From Diphasiastrum complanatum (lineage: Eukaryota; Streptophyta; Lycopodiopsida; Lycopodiales; Lycopodiaceae): a stretch of DNA of 64,000 nt. Location of the stretch: contig CM055100.1 of NCBI GenBank assembly GCA_029204225.1, positions 12,609,040 to 12,673,039 of the forward strand, written 5' to 3'. The notes under the pieces were generated by a model. That model saw nothing but the letters and a program-made list of their open reading frames with translations, searched no databases and had not been told where the DNA came from. Below, one piece after another: positions 25,685 through 36,818 of this stretch. A program made the position numbers and the translations under genes. How positions within the stretch are numbered: the stretch's first letter is position 1; the number at the start of each line of letters is the position of its first letter.

Positions 25685-26622
25685 GCTCCTGGCATAGTCT
25701 TTGCCAATAGAACTTTGATCCATCATAAGAATGATCTTCTTCCTAAGAATAGATCTCCTTTCAATGATCATGTAATATTCAAAATAGAAACAACCATAAT
25801 TGATATAGAGAATAGTGTCCACTTGCGATGCTTCACTATTTCTTACATCAATTTTACATGTAAAAATGTGACTAGAACATGAAGAATCAAATAGAATGTA
25901 AATGAAATGATTCCACCATGCTTCCAACTCTGAACTCTCTGGAAAAATACAGTACACAAACAATAAATGTGAGTGATCAACTTTTGCTTGCATGTCTCCT
26001 CCTCCTTTGTCCTTTGTTGCCTTGTATCCACCATGATACTCCATGAATGAGCCTCCATCTTCATCTTGCCACAAGAAACCATCAAACCTTGGAAATCCAT
26101 GAGTAGGTGAGTACATTAATGATGCAAATCCAGCACCACATGAGTCCATAAACCAGGTAGTTTGCACTAGTCCATCTTCAAGATCTACTTGACACAAGAA
26201 AATGACCATGACCACCAAAAATTGACAATCTCCAAGTATTGGCACCAAGTAGCTCAACACTTGAGAACTTAGCCATGGATGAGTGACATAATGAACCTCC
26301 AATAGCTTCATTTCCATCAGCAAAATCAGCCAAGAATTCTAGTAGAAATCCAACATCAAAATAATGCTCACCAATGTAGCTAGTTTTGCCATATCTTGAC
26401 AATTTGCACACATCCACATGAAATTGCTCAAACATGAGATAGAACAAGTAAAGTAAACTTGAACAACAATTCCTTGCTGCTCCTTTGACCTTACTTGAGT
26501 CTTCAATATGCTGCAAAAATAGATCCATAACACCCTTGCCAATTACCTCTCCTTTGATGCTCTTGACTAGCCCCAAATTGCCAACTTCCCTTTTGACTAG
26601 TTGAAGCACTTTGAGATGTTGT
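25685..26622 (-). other. unrecognised segment replacing RT, copy in element G
   Basis: Between the integrase break and the RNase H lies ~0.94 kb that matches no copia domain but is highly similar to 48110-49040 in element H. Open pieces include a frame containing KGEVIGKGVMDLFLQH, then CCSSLLYLFYLMFEQF and GEHYFDVGFLLEFLADFAD. Later pieces include FPRFDGFLWQDEDGGSF. Stops separate them. I do not recognise the protein. The join on the integrase side follows REYTTS and lacks ~150 bp of the segment still present in H. Confidence 0.75.
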
Positions 26623-27204
26623 ATACTCCCTCTTGATCCCATGCTCATCACAAAAGGCCTTGAACTTGTTAGATATGTACTCACCACCATTGTCACCTCT
26701 CAAGCACTTGATCTTTGTGGAGAATTGGTTCTCCCTTGCATTCTTGAACTTGACAAAGACATCATACACTTCATCCTTGCTCTTTAGTAGATAGATCCAA
26801 CAAAATCTACTAAAATCATCAATGAATGTTACATACATCTTAGCTCCACTATTGCTAATTTTAGTAAATCCATGAATATCCAAATGTACAAGTTGAAAAG
26901 GCTTTGTAGATCTAGAAATAGATCTAGTATAAGGTAGCCTATGTGACTTAGACAAAGCACAAGACTCAGAAACATGCTTGTCATTACTTAAGGAACTTGG
27001 AAGACCAATCACAACCTTCTTCCTTGCCATTACCTCCAATGACTTGAAGTTGAGGTGTCCCATCCTTTTGTGCCAAACCTCTTGAATAGAAATTTGCTCC
27101 CTTGCAACACATCCAACTTGGTTAGCAATAACACAAGCATCAAGTTTGAACAACTTCCCTTGCCTTTTACCTTTTCTAATCAAGACATCCTTCCTTTTGA
27201 TCAA
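26610..27204 (-). pseudogene. copia integrase, truncated, element G
   Basis: The frame starts within KGKRQGKLFKLDACV and holds the zinc finger (VWHKRMGHLN; the first Cys of the second pair is now Ser in SESCALS). It contains the first Asp (VHLDIHGF), VTFIDDFSRFCWIYLL and the second Asp (LRGDNGGEYISNKF). It ends after EHGIKREYTTS, before the catalytic Glu, so the D,D35E triad is incomplete. Confidence 0.88.
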
Positions 27205-28369
27205 ACAAGCCCACCTTGAGGCCCTTACTTAGCATTTGACTCACACTAAGCAAATTCTTGGTAATAGATGGAATAAACAAGACATCCTCCAAATGAACAT
27301 TCCTATTTGTAGAGAGAGAAATAGGAATTGTGCCAATCCCTTTGATTGCACACTCACCATCATTGGCCGTGTAGATCACCCTCTTGTCATCTCCATATGC
27401 CAACAAAGAAGTGAAATACTCTTTGTGAAAGGTCATGTGTGAACTTGCTCCACTATCAATCCACCAAGGATCTAGATCTCCATCATTAGCAAGCATACAT
27501 GAAGACATCACAAAAGCATCATCATTTGCATCTTGCACATCCAAACCATCCTCATCAAGAGTAAGATTACCTTGCTTGTCTCCTTGATCTCTCTTCTTCT
27601 TGTAGCACTCACTTGCAAAGTGTCCTTTGATGCCACAATAGAAGCACTTGAGCTTTGATCTATCCTTCTTTTTGCCACTTGAAGAAGCATCCACTTGATC
27701 TTGCCCTTTAGACCACTTGCTTTTTTGTTTTTGCCCTTGAATTTGCCCTTTGTGAACATAGCATCCTCTTGAAGTGTCGATGTAGATCCACCTCTTGCTT
27801 GAAGCCTATATTCCTCATTGATCAAGATCTCTTGAAGATCCATCAAACTTGGCAAAGTCTTTTGAATAGCAATACTTTCAACAATGTTAGCATGAGCATC
27901 CAACAAGCGATTAAGAATCACTTGAATAAGCTCTCCTTCCTTAATGCTTTCATCTATGCAAGCTAACTCCATTCAATGCTTTCATTCTCAAAACAAAAGT
28001 ACTTGGACTTTCTTTATTCTTTTGCAAACAAGAAAAGATTTGTCTTTTTAGAGTCAACACTCTAGAAGTAGACTTGGATTCATAAAGCTTCTTCAATGAA
28101 TTCCAAGCTTCCAAAGATGATGTGCACTTACCAACTTCCTTGAGAAGTTCATTGGTAGCATTCATCTTTATCATGTGTAGAGCCTTCTTGGCCCTCTTGT
28201 CATACCTCAATTGATCTTGTTGTGTTGCTGGTCTCTCCTCCAAACCTACAACAATATCCAAAACATCATTCATCTCAAGAAGTGACTCCATCCTCACTTT
28301 CCATAATGAATAGTTACTTGAGGTAAGCCTATCATTGGCTTCCAACATGACTCCAATTGAGGTTGCCAT
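27176..28369 (-). pseudogene. copia Gag-protease, element G
   Basis: Starts at 28369 with MATSIGVMLEANDRLTSSN and runs through UBN2-type Gag. A frameshift near 27960 (after MKALN) and another near 27690 break it. The CCHC knuckle (CFYCGIKGHFASEC) and protease (WWIDSGASSHMTF) are intact in the third frame, as is the conserved SITKNLLSVSQML. A third frameshift near 27190-27200 separates it from integrase. Confidence 0.9.
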
Positions 28370-28969
28370 GTAGCAATGACCCGATCTTCTCTTTCAACAT
28401 GTTTCAATGCACAAATCACTCCTTTGAACAACAACAAATGCTTTCAAAAGAAATCACCAAGATTTGAAACTATCTCACAAATTCTCTTCTAGCACCTATC
28501 CAAGCAAATCAACACATAGAATCATGGAATCTTGATCAACCTATGATCTATCCTCAATCTAATGACTTTTTCCACTTCCTAAGATTGAAACACACTCAAA
28601 TGAAGTCCAGCAACCTCACTATCTAGAGATCCAATCAAAATTAGGGTTTTGACAAAATCACAAAAAATTGACTATTACAAATCTACATGCAAATGCTGAA
28701 AATTTGATATGCAATCTATAAGCCACCACTTAGGCTGAACCAATGATCCAAAAATCGGCCAAATCCAGCATGTGAATTCAGAAAATGGAATTGAACAAGT
28801 ATATTGACCTATTTAGTGTTTTGATCTACAAAAGATCCAATCTACAAAAGCAAAAAATCCGATTTTGGTGTAGAATCCTCTCTAGCATGCTCTAGACTTG
28901 ATATCTTCACCAAATCATTGATAGATCTGATTTCCTCCTTCATAACCTGAAACACAAGCTTTGATATGA
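28370..28969 (-). other. leader and primer-binding site of element G
   Basis: Non-coding leader matching the leader of element H (39045-39644) in reverse. At its right edge catcatatcaaagcttgtg (minus strand) is a mutated form of the H site tggtatcagagcttgtg. Confidence 0.8.
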
Positions 28970-29619
28970 TGTGAAAGATTTCAGATCCTTAAGATCCAAT
29001 CTACTTGAATGATCTTTGGTTAGAAAGAGAAATACACTACCAATTTCACCAATGTAGAAAAATCAGCATCTACACAATATTTGAGATGCAAACACTAATA
29101 GAACTTGATCAAACTTGAATGAAATGATTATGTAATATTGCTGTCTGTACAAAATCAGCAAGCTACTGTATTTCACACGTGTGAATCCAAAAATAACAAA
29201 TATAGATCATTCTACACATAGAATTGCAAGCAATCACCAAGATAGTGCACCAATGGATAGTAGAACCCAAGAGAACCATGTATAAGCATGAAATGAGATA
29301 GAGAAGAGAGAAGATGACTCTCTCCACGAGTTACATCCTTTTATAGCAGGTCCAAACCCTATTTGGCCACTTGGCTTTCCCACCAAAATGCTAACCCTAC
29401 CAATTTTGGGTCTAGATTCAATGTACCCAACTTATTCAAATTGAATCTACTCAAACTTGCATTCTATCTTTCCCACACTTTCAAAAAGTGCCTATTCAAA
29501 TGAAATTTAGACTAATGAACTTTGAAAAGTCAACCTCTAAGTCTAAAACAAGTTTTGGCCTCAATATGCCAAATATGGAAATATTGCAAAATGTGATGAA
29601 ACTAGTTGAATCTTTCACA
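28970..29619 (-). repeat. 5' LTR of element G
   Basis: 650 bp, TGTGAAAG to CTTTCACA on the plus strand, nearly identical to 24456-25105. A perfect TTCACACGTGTGAA palindrome lies at 29172-29185. Confidence 0.93.
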
Positions 29620-29913
29620 ATAATCAATTATAAATTTCAGTCACGAAGATTAGCCAACTGCTAAAAAGTTTCCTCTAAAATATGAAGTGCTTTCTAGAAT
29701 GATCCTGCTCTATTAGCTGATATCTTGAAGCTTGCTAACCAAGGGATGTGAAACCTTCTTTATCATCAAGAGTCGATGATAGTAAAGCTTAGACAACAAG
29801 AAGAAGACGGGGTGCATTCATCTACTACTGTACACGTTCTGCCTGTTGATGAACTTCCTTTATGTGCTCTAGCAGATGATAGAATGGTGGAGATCCAAGG
29901 GAAGTCACCGAAT

Positions 29914-29958
<45 letters not shown>

Positions 29959-30607
29959 AGAGGTAGCATAGAGAGTAGAGTGGGTTTAGGTTAGGACCTT
30001 AGGGTTAGGGTAGTTTAGGCTAGGCTAGGTCAAATTGTTTTTTTTTAAATTTTATTTTTTAAGGATTTTTTATGAAACTTCACAATGAAGGAATTGAAAT
30101 TTTTTTACAAAGAAGCAAAACTTCAGTAATGAAACGTTAAAGTGCTTCTCTCCCAAATTTCCTACCAAAGCTAAAATTTGACCTCCTTCACAAGAAATGT
30201 CATATCTCTCTCAATTTTCAACCAGATTGGCTGCAAATTGGCTCAAATTTAAGCTAAGATAGAGATCTACAATGCTATAGAAATATAGTCATCAAATTCA
30301 GCCAAAGGTACAGCCAAAAATGAAAATAAAAAATGGAATGCAAAAACTTAACTAGCTAAAATTGGAATGAAACCACTAAAATGGCCATAACTTGGTCATT
30401 ATAGCTCCAAATGAGAAAATCTCAGTACCTCCAAGAAGCTTAAAAAAAGATCTACTGATCTACATAAGAAATTACACAAAAAATGAAGATTAAATGGTCA
30501 AAAACTGAATCAAATCTTGCTGAAAATTGAAATATAAAAAAAACTAGAACAAGAAACTCTACCAAATTTAACAAAATCCACCAAATTTGATGGGGAAAGG
30601 ATCTAAT
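29620..30607. other. no gene recognised; contains (GA)n at 29916-29957
   Basis: Flank of element G. It contains a 42-bp GA microsatellite and a stretch of ccttagggttagggtag that is too short to count as a telomere array. The part after about 30050 may be leader of a minus-strand element whose primer-like site lies at 30608. Confidence 0.4.
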
Positions 30608-31190
30608 GCTCTGATAGCAAAATTTTCATGTGCCAATAATAGCATTCAAACATCTCATCCATTCATTAAACATCAAATTACAATGGAAGTGCAAGAAATC
30701 AAGAAACGAGTCAAAAATCAAGAAAATAGCTAAAAGTAGCAAAACTTCACCAAAATAGGCAAAGTAAGGTATCTTTATTCATGGTTATTGATCATTCACA
30801 AGATAGGGGCCTAATTTTAGAGCATGATCATAGCTCTCATGTGATTTTAGGCACATGAACCACTTTCTCCATCAAGAAAGCTCTCAAAGAGAAGCTCCAA
30901 GATCTCTTAAAACTCAAAATTACAAAATGAACAATAGCCTCCGAATTTAGCAAGACCTCAGCTATTTATAGTGGTCATTTGTGCCTCTACTATAAGTTTG
31001 GGACCTTATTTGGCTAATTTGGTTTTACAACCATTATTACAAGTTCACTATTCACAAATATAGCAAGGTTGTTCGAGCCACCTTATTAACTGTCGTAATG
31101 ACTAATTCTAGTCTACTTTAGCTCCATGGCCATATTTGGCAATTCATTAGTAAGCTCATGGGCTAATTACACGTAGCACATGACAGAATA
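30608..31190 (-). repeat. probable minus-strand LTR R with primer-like site
   Basis: gctctgatagcaa (30608-30620) is close to the reversed initiator-Met primer site. The following ~570 bp contain a reversed TATA-like ctatttatag (about 30962-30971) in a suitable place. No second copy exists in the window, so the ends are approximate. Confidence 0.4.
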
Positions 31191-31204
31191 TGAGCAAAGC
31201 ATGT

Positions 31205-31530
31205 ACTTTAAAAACTCTAAGGTGATCAACCTTAGGCTTGATGTTGAACAAGACTTCATATGGTGATTTTCCTTTAAGGGCATTGTGAGGTGATCTATTG
31301 CACATATAGTTTGCACAATTTATAGCTTCTCCCCAAAAATCAATAGGTAAAGAGACTTCAATTGGAATTGTTTTTGCACACTCACATAAGGATCTATTCT
31401 TTCTTTCAGCAATCCCATTGTGTGAAGGGGAATAGATAGAAGAGAATTCTCTTTTGATCCCTCACAATAGTCATGGAATTTATTTGAGATATACTCTTTG
31501 TTAGAAAATAGAGTTGATCTGATTCATATT
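31205..31530 (-). pseudogene. copia integrase fragment, P family
   Basis: The minus strand reads YISNKFHDYC, a frameshift, then SHNGIAERKNRSLCECAK with the catalytic Glu, then FWGEAINCANYMCNRSPHNA and GKSPYEVLFNIKP. It is the C-terminal half of an integrase like that at 6819-7195. It stops near 31205 without linker or RT. Confidence 0.8.
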
Positions 31531-31567
31531 TTGTAAGCTTCAAATGACTAGCAAAAAATATTCGCCC

Positions 31568-32158
31568 TGTTGGAAAAATATTTGTACAAAAATAAATGGG
31601 CCCATCAAAAAAATAAAAATTAGGTACGAGGGTCATGGCATCTTACATGTGTAAGCCCACAACCCAATGAGCACATTTGTAAGGTGTAATATTTTGTGAC
31701 CTAGAATAAAATAGACTTGGGCCTTGTAAATAAAATAATAGGAAAGGCCCAAAGTCTAAGTTACAAAAGTTTTAAGTTTGAGTCCAAGTCAAAATGTGGT
31801 AATTAGAATGTGCTACTTTGTGCACAATTAGATTTTTTTCTGTTTTCTTGAAAGGCTTGGATTTCAATCCTTATAAATTTTAATAGCCAATAGTAGCAAA
31901 GGGCAAGGGCCTCCCCAAGAATTAAAAGACATCTCATGTACTCATTTTTCATGCTTAATTGAGAGGAGGAAACTCTACCATTTAGGAAACTTGAAGCATC
32001 ATCTTGTGCTTATGCTTATTTTCTTATTATCTTTTCCAAGGTGTCCATTTTTTATGCTTTGTTTCTTACTTGTTTATGAGTTGTGAATGGTATCTCCATT
32101 AGATTAGAGGTGTAAGCATGAGAGCTAACCTCCCGCTATCTCTTTTTTTACTCTTTTT
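31568..32158 (+). repeat. repeat F, copy 1 (possible solo LTR)
   Basis: Starts TGTTGGAAAA and shares several blocks with 60181-60930, including gtaagccca and gggcaagggcc, in the same orientation. It has the size of an LTR but no PBS or PPT was found next to it. It ends where repeat D2 begins. Confidence 0.55.
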
Positions 32159-32593
32159 GTAAAAATCGCCATATGAAAATCGGACTAGATCCTATTGCAA
32201 AACAATCAAAAGGACACATTGGAGCAAAAGCACCCAATCAACAGGAAATGACTAGTCAATACCCTAACCACTTCACCCCCATGCATGGTGAATGAATGCA
32301 AGAGACGAGAGGAAACATGGCTCAAGAATCTGAAATTCCAAGTGGGAGATGAGCAAGTTTCCATGGTAAGTATTATCTCTCCAAAGAGAGAATATTCTCC
32401 TTAGGATTCCCGTGTAGCCTATAATAAGCAATTGACTTCCTATTCTTGCATTATAGCAATCATACACCATGCAAGTGCTCCTATGTCCAATTATAGGTCT
32501 GGGCCCTCATATGATTATTAATTATCTTTATAAGCCAAGCCTGGAATGACGAGACATAACCAATAACCATATACACTGGAGTGATTGGCTATC

Positions 32594-33289
32594 TGTGAAA
32601 GTACTGTACTTTAGGACCATAAATGGATCTACAAAATATCCACAAGAGTGATTGGATGCTTGCTTGGCAATCTATCAAAAAACTAGACACAAAAAAGTTG
32701 ATCTAGATTGGCAATTTGACAAACAACAAGCATTCACAATCAAAAGCATTGATCAACATTGAAATCCGAGCCCACATGTGTGTACTACAGGCTGTATTAC
32801 GGCCTTCAACCTAAGAAACAAGTAAAAATTGATTTGGTTTCATTTGGATCACAAAAACTCAATGTACATAGTGAACTAGCTTGAGATTGCCAATGAGCTC
32901 CAAAAATGTTCTATCTTCTCACTATGGAGAGAGGGAATACATAGCAAATTCGACTTCCTTCTTGAAGTTAGGTGGATTTCCAGCATGTAATAAGGAAGTT
33001 AAGTCACTCTCCTTGACCTAAAATGAAACCCTAGCCTAGATCCTAGAGTTATGCTTGGTAGATAGCTAGTTGGTCAAATTTTCACCTTAAATTTAGGTGT
33101 AGGTCTTATAAAGTAGGGATGACCACCAAATAGACATGACCAACTCTCTTGACTTGACCTAACCTACATTAGGATGGGATTCGGCATCATGGCCTCACAT
33201 GTGTGGGACCCACTTGTGTACACAATTTACACTATTCTACATGGTTTCTGATCAAGCTAGATTTGCCAATTTTTGGCAATTTCTTCACA
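32594..33289 (-). repeat. 3' LTR of element E1 (696 bp)
   Basis: TGTGAAAGTACTG to TTCTTCACA on the plus strand. It aligns with 36113-36756, 59448-60040 and the reversed LTRs of element C. The palindromic cacatgtgtg motif lies near 32775. Confidence 0.92.
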
Positions 33290-33496
33290 CTCCTCAAATT
33301 TAGCTTGATCTATCTACAACTCTCTTGCTAGATGAATGAATGCTTTTAGAAGTGTCTAAACAGTCCAGCTACAAACAAGGAACTTTTGAGACTCCAATAG
33401 AGAAAGATGTCCATGAAGGATCTTTCACCACCTCTTAGAGGATCCCTTACAAGATGTTCCATAAATGTGTCTATATACATGTAGCACACGTCAAAA

Positions 33497-35653
33497 CTAA
33501 ACATCATGCCAAGCCATGGATTCCAAGGCATTTTGTGCACTTGAGAATACATCAATTAAAATATTAAGTGCATAAATAATGTTGCCAAAGACAACTTGCC
33601 TTGCTTGATCCATATGATTGAGCCTTGATGGCTCCATCTTGATACCCAAGATTCTTCTTGGAGTCCTCGGGTCTTGAGCTTGATCCTCCACTTGACTTGA
33701 CTCCAAAACATCAATGAACTGAAAAAGGTGTCTCTCCAAAGGTGCTTCTTCAAGTTTACAAATCTTCCACTCTTGAAAGATCACATTTCCACCATTGACA
33801 AATTCTTTGGTTGAAAACAAGTAGATTCTACAATCTCTACTTGAAGAGCAAAACACTACCATTATTCCTATCATTGAAATAGGATAATCTTTGGTCCTTA
33901 CATTGGAATGATCATGCACAAAGCATGTGGACAAAAAGATTTCCAAAGAAAATGATGTTTCATCTTTTATGACTCTATTCAAACTATTATAAAAATAGTT
34001 ATCCAATGAAATTGCTTTATCAACAACAAATGTAGATTTCAAGGCATCCCATTTCATTGTCTTGTCATACAAAGTAATAAACACCATGAATCTTAAAGGT
34101 AAGAAACAAGTCACCTCATGTCTACTACTACTTTTCAAAAAGTATTCAGACATAGTAGACTCTTCAATGCTCACCACCCTTGCAAGATGCACACTTGAAT
34201 GGACAATTTGCATGCAATTTGATGACTTGGCCATTGTCATTGAGGACTCCCTTGGAACTCTCATGTTTTGAGGCTGATCCTCAAGATCTTCTTCCTTTTG
34301 ATGCTCCTCCTCAATGCAAGCAAGATCACACTTTGCCAAGATCTCCTCTTGAGTGATCTCCTCCTTTGCCAAGCTCATTCTTTCAAAAGCAACACTAGCT
34401 TCCAACTTAAACAATCTTCCATGTTTAAATCCCTTTGCAATGCAAACATAATTCTTCAAGATGAAGCAAACACCATGCTTAAAGTGGACATCCAAACCAC
34501 TTTCTAAGAGTAGACCAACATTAAGCATATTCTTGGTGATTGATGATACATAAAGGACATTTTCTAGATCCATGCATTTTGAGGATTCTAGACACAAAGA
34601 GATGGTGCCAACACCATCTATCCTACACTCTTCATCATTTGCAGTAAAGACAAAAATTTTAGCATTATTGAATGAGTGTAAGGTTGAGAAAAAGTCCTTT
34701 TCACAAGACATGTGGGAGCTAGCCCCACTGTCGATCCACCAATTGTCTCTTGAATTGCTATTGTTTGTTGGTGAGGATGTAGATGCCATCAAGAATACAT
34801 CTACTTCATCCTCCTCCTCATCCTTTGCAAGGTTTCCTTGTTTGTCCTCCTCCACTTGTGCTCTTAGCCTCTTGTAGCATTCAGATGCATAATGCCCCTT
34901 CTTTCCACAAAAGAAGCATTTTTGCTTTGACTTGTCCTTTGAGCTTGATGCATCATCCTCTTCTTTGGCCTCCTTTGGATGCTTCTTCTTTCCATTGGTC
35001 TTCTTTTTGCCCTTGAATGAGAAATTGGCTTTCTCATCATCATCTTGCAAAGACAAGGAACTCATCCTAGATTTTGCATGGAGCATCCTACACTCTTCAG
35101 CCACTAATACACTGTGAAGTTTTTCTATAGTTGGCAAAGTGTCTTGGATGGCAAAACTTTGGACCAAGTTTGCAAAGTCATCTCCTAGACCATTAAGAAC
35201 AGTTTGTACAAGCTCTCCATCATTAATCTTCTCTCCAATGGAAGCCAACTCCCTATTTAGAGACTTGATTCTGAGTACATAATCCTGTGCACTCTCCTCA
35301 CTTCTCTTCATGCTTTGCAAAATCTGATTGCTAAGCATGAGTACTCTTGAAGTGTTACTAGATTCATAGATTGTTTTTAAAGACTCCCAAGCCTCTTTAG
35401 CACTAGTACATTCTGATACTTCTCTCAAAAAATCATTGCTCACATTCATCTTCACACAATGAAGTGCAAGCCTAGATCTCTTCTTGTATCTAGCTAACTC
35501 CTGTGCACCTAAAGGTTCATCTTCATCTTCAATCAAGAACTCATGAAGGTCTTGGAGCACCAAGAGTGACTCCATCCTAACCTTCCAAATAGCATTATTT
35601 GTAGAATTCAATCTCTCACTAGCTTCTAGAAGGTATGCTCCAGCAGATCCCAT
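33497..35653 (-). CDS. Gag-protease-X polyprotein of element E1
   Basis: One uninterrupted frame of 718 codons. The start is set at 35653, where the family's conserved MGSAGAYLLEASERLN begins; an upstream ATG at 35677 is also open. Residues about 1-230 are UBN2-type Gag. A CCHC knuckle (CFFCGKKGHYASEC) lies at 246-259 and the protease DSG near 308 (WWIDSGASSHMS). SITKNMLNV and KGFKHGRLFKLEASV follow to about 430. From about 440 to 607 the sequence is not copia and I do not recognise it; it occupies the place of integrase. The end (CRIYLFSTKEFVNGGNVIF, then RTPRRILGIKMEPSRL and AQNALESMAW) is the integrase tail and the linker before RT, and then the ORF stops. It could supply Gag and protease for particles but not copy or integrate itself. 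Confidence 0.8.
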   Translation of the reverse strand: MGSAGAYLLEASERLNSTNNAIWKVRMESLLVLQDLHEFLIEDEDEPLGAQELARYKKRSRLALHCVKMNVSNDFLREVSECTSAKEAWESLKTIYESSNTSRVLMLSNQILQSMKRSEESAQDYVLRIKSLNRELASIGEKINDGELVQTVLNGLGDDFANLVQSFAIQDTLPTIEKLHSVLVAEECRMLHAKSRMSSLSLQDDDEKANFSFKGKKKTNGKKKHPKEAKEEDDASSSKDKSKQKCFFCGKKGHYASECYKRLRAQVEEDKQGNLAKDEEEDEVDVFLMASTSSPTNNSNSRDNWWIDSGASSHMSCEKDFFSTLHSFNNAKIFVFTANDEECRIDGVGTISLCLESSKCMDLENVLYVSSITKNMLNVGLLLESGLDVHFKHGVCFILKNYVCIAKGFKHGRLFKLEASVAFERMSLAKEEITQEEILAKCDLACIEEEHQKEEDLEDQPQNMRVPRESSMTMAKSSNCMQIVHSSVHLARVVSIEESTMSEYFLKSSSRHEVTCFLPLRFMVFITLYDKTMKWDALKSTFVVDKAISLDNYFYNSLNRVIKDETSFSLEIFLSTCFVHDHSNVRTKDYPISMIGIMVVFCSSSRDCRIYLFSTKEFVNGGNVIFQEWKICKLEEAPLERHLFQFIDVLESSQVEDQAQDPRTPRRILGIKMEPSRLNHMDQARQVVFGNIIYALNILIDVFSSAQNALESMAWHDV

Positions 35654-36102
35654 CTTACTAGTGACTTCTACAAACAAGAAATAGATTTGATTGACTTGAA
35701 ACTCACAAAGGTCTCACACTTGTAGTGTTTCACTCAAATTTGATTTCTAATTCAACAAATGGACTTATAATCACAGTTCTATCACTCCCTCACAAAGCTG
35801 GAATGAAGATAAGATGAAGTGAAAACTACTTTTAAACAAATCTTGCCAAGAAATGGATTTGATTGTCTCTAGAAACTCACTAAGGTCTCTCCCTTGTAGT
35901 TTTTCACTCAAATTAGATTTCTAGTCCAACAAATGGACTTATAATATCAGTTCTAGCACTCCCTCACAAAGTTGGAATGAAGATAAGATGTTGTGAAATC
36001 TACTTACAATCAAATCTTGCCAATTTTGGCTATTTTTGGACAAAAAAATGACTTAATCTCTTTCACACTTTTTGATGTACTTTCAAGACCTGTAAAACAA
36101 GT
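35654..36102 (-). other. leader of element E1 (primer site lost)
   Basis: Aligns with the leader of E2 and C. It breaks off at cctgtaaaacaagt; in E2 another ~350 bp leads to the primer site. Within it the block around gtttcactcaaattwgatttcta occurs twice (about 35725 and 35905). Confidence 0.7.
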
Positions 36103-36112
36103 ATTGGCTATC

Positions 36113-36756
36113 TGTGAAAGTACTGTACTTTAGGACCATAAATGGATCTACAAAAGATCCACAAGAGTGATTGGATGCTTGCTTAGCAATCTATCAAAAA
36201 ACTAGACACAAAAAAGTTGATCTAGATTGGCAATTTGACAAACAACAAGCATTCACAATCAAAAGCATTGATCAACATTGAAATCCGAGCCCACATGTGT
36301 GTACTACAGGCTGTATTACGGCCTTCAACCTAAGAAACAAGTAAAAATTGATTTCGTTTCATTTGGATCACAAAAACTCAATGTACATAGTGAACTAGCT
36401 TGAGATTGCCAATGAGCTCCAAAAATGTTCTATCTTCTCACTATGGAGAGAGGGAATACATAGCAAATTCGACTTCCTTCTTGAAGCTAGGTGGATTTCC
36501 AGCATGTAATAAGGAAGTTAAGTCACTCTCCTTGACCTAAAATGAAACCCTAGCCTAGATCCTAGAGTTATGCTTGGTAGATAGCTAGTTGGTCAAATTT
36601 TCACCTTAAATTTAGGTGTAGGTCTTATAAAGTAGGGATAACCCCATGTGGCAGCATGGCCTCACATGTGTGGGACCCACTTGTGTACACAATTTACACT
36701 ATTCTACATGGTTTTTGATCAAGCTAGATTTGTCAATTTTTGGCAATTTCTTCACA
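36113..36756 (-). repeat. 5' LTR of element E1 (644 bp)
   Basis: TGTGAAAG to TTCTTCACA on the plus strand. Compared with the left LTR it lacks about 55 bp after gtagggat. Otherwise only a handful of differences are visible. Confidence 0.9.
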
Positions 36757-36804
36757 TCCATGTCAGACTTATTCCGAATCTCACATACTGGACATAGACG
36801 TAAC

Positions 36805-36818
36805 ATTCTTCCCCCCTT
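36805..36818 (-). promoter_or_regulatory. polypurine tract beside repeat D2
   Basis: The plus strand reads ttcttcccccctta; on the minus strand this is a G-rich purine run directly before the LTR start TGTTACG. Confidence 0.6.

Larger units (their letters stand above)
24456..29619 (-). mobile_element. copia element G (non-autonomous, family B)
   Basis: A minus-strand copia with two near-identical ~650-bp LTRs and flanking bases ATAAC on the left and ATAAT on the right, a likely 5-bp target duplication with one change. Order on the minus strand: LTR, degenerate primer site, gag, protease, truncated integrase, an unrecognised segment shared with element H, RNase H, polypurine tract, LTR. RT is absent. 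Several frameshifts break gag and pol. Confidence 0.92.
32594..36756 (-). mobile_element. copia element E1 (non-autonomous, intact ORF)
   Basis: Minus-strand copia inserted in repeat D2. Left LTR 32594-33289, reversed polypurine tract ctcctcaaattt from 33290, one long ORF, leader, right LTR 36113-36756. RT and RNase H are absent. The LTRs are very similar apart from a ~55-bp deletion in the right one, so insertion was fairly recent. The primer-binding site is missing and is replaced by 10 bp identical to the outer left flank. Confidence 0.88.
32159..36804 (-). repeat. repeat D, copy 2, interrupted by element E1
   Basis: The left part (32159-32593) and right part (36757-36804) together make about 483 bp that align with D1 (20158-20644). 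In D1 the corresponding point reads ggctatctatgttagg. The right edge ends gacgtaaca and is followed by ttcttcccccctta, a reversed polypurine tract, so this is a minus-strand 3' LTR. Confidence 0.75.

Noticed and set aside
29992-30012. Telomere-like ccttagggttagggtag
   Set aside because: Only two imperfect TTAGGG-type units; the plant TTTAGGG array is not present, so it is not an interstitial telomere.
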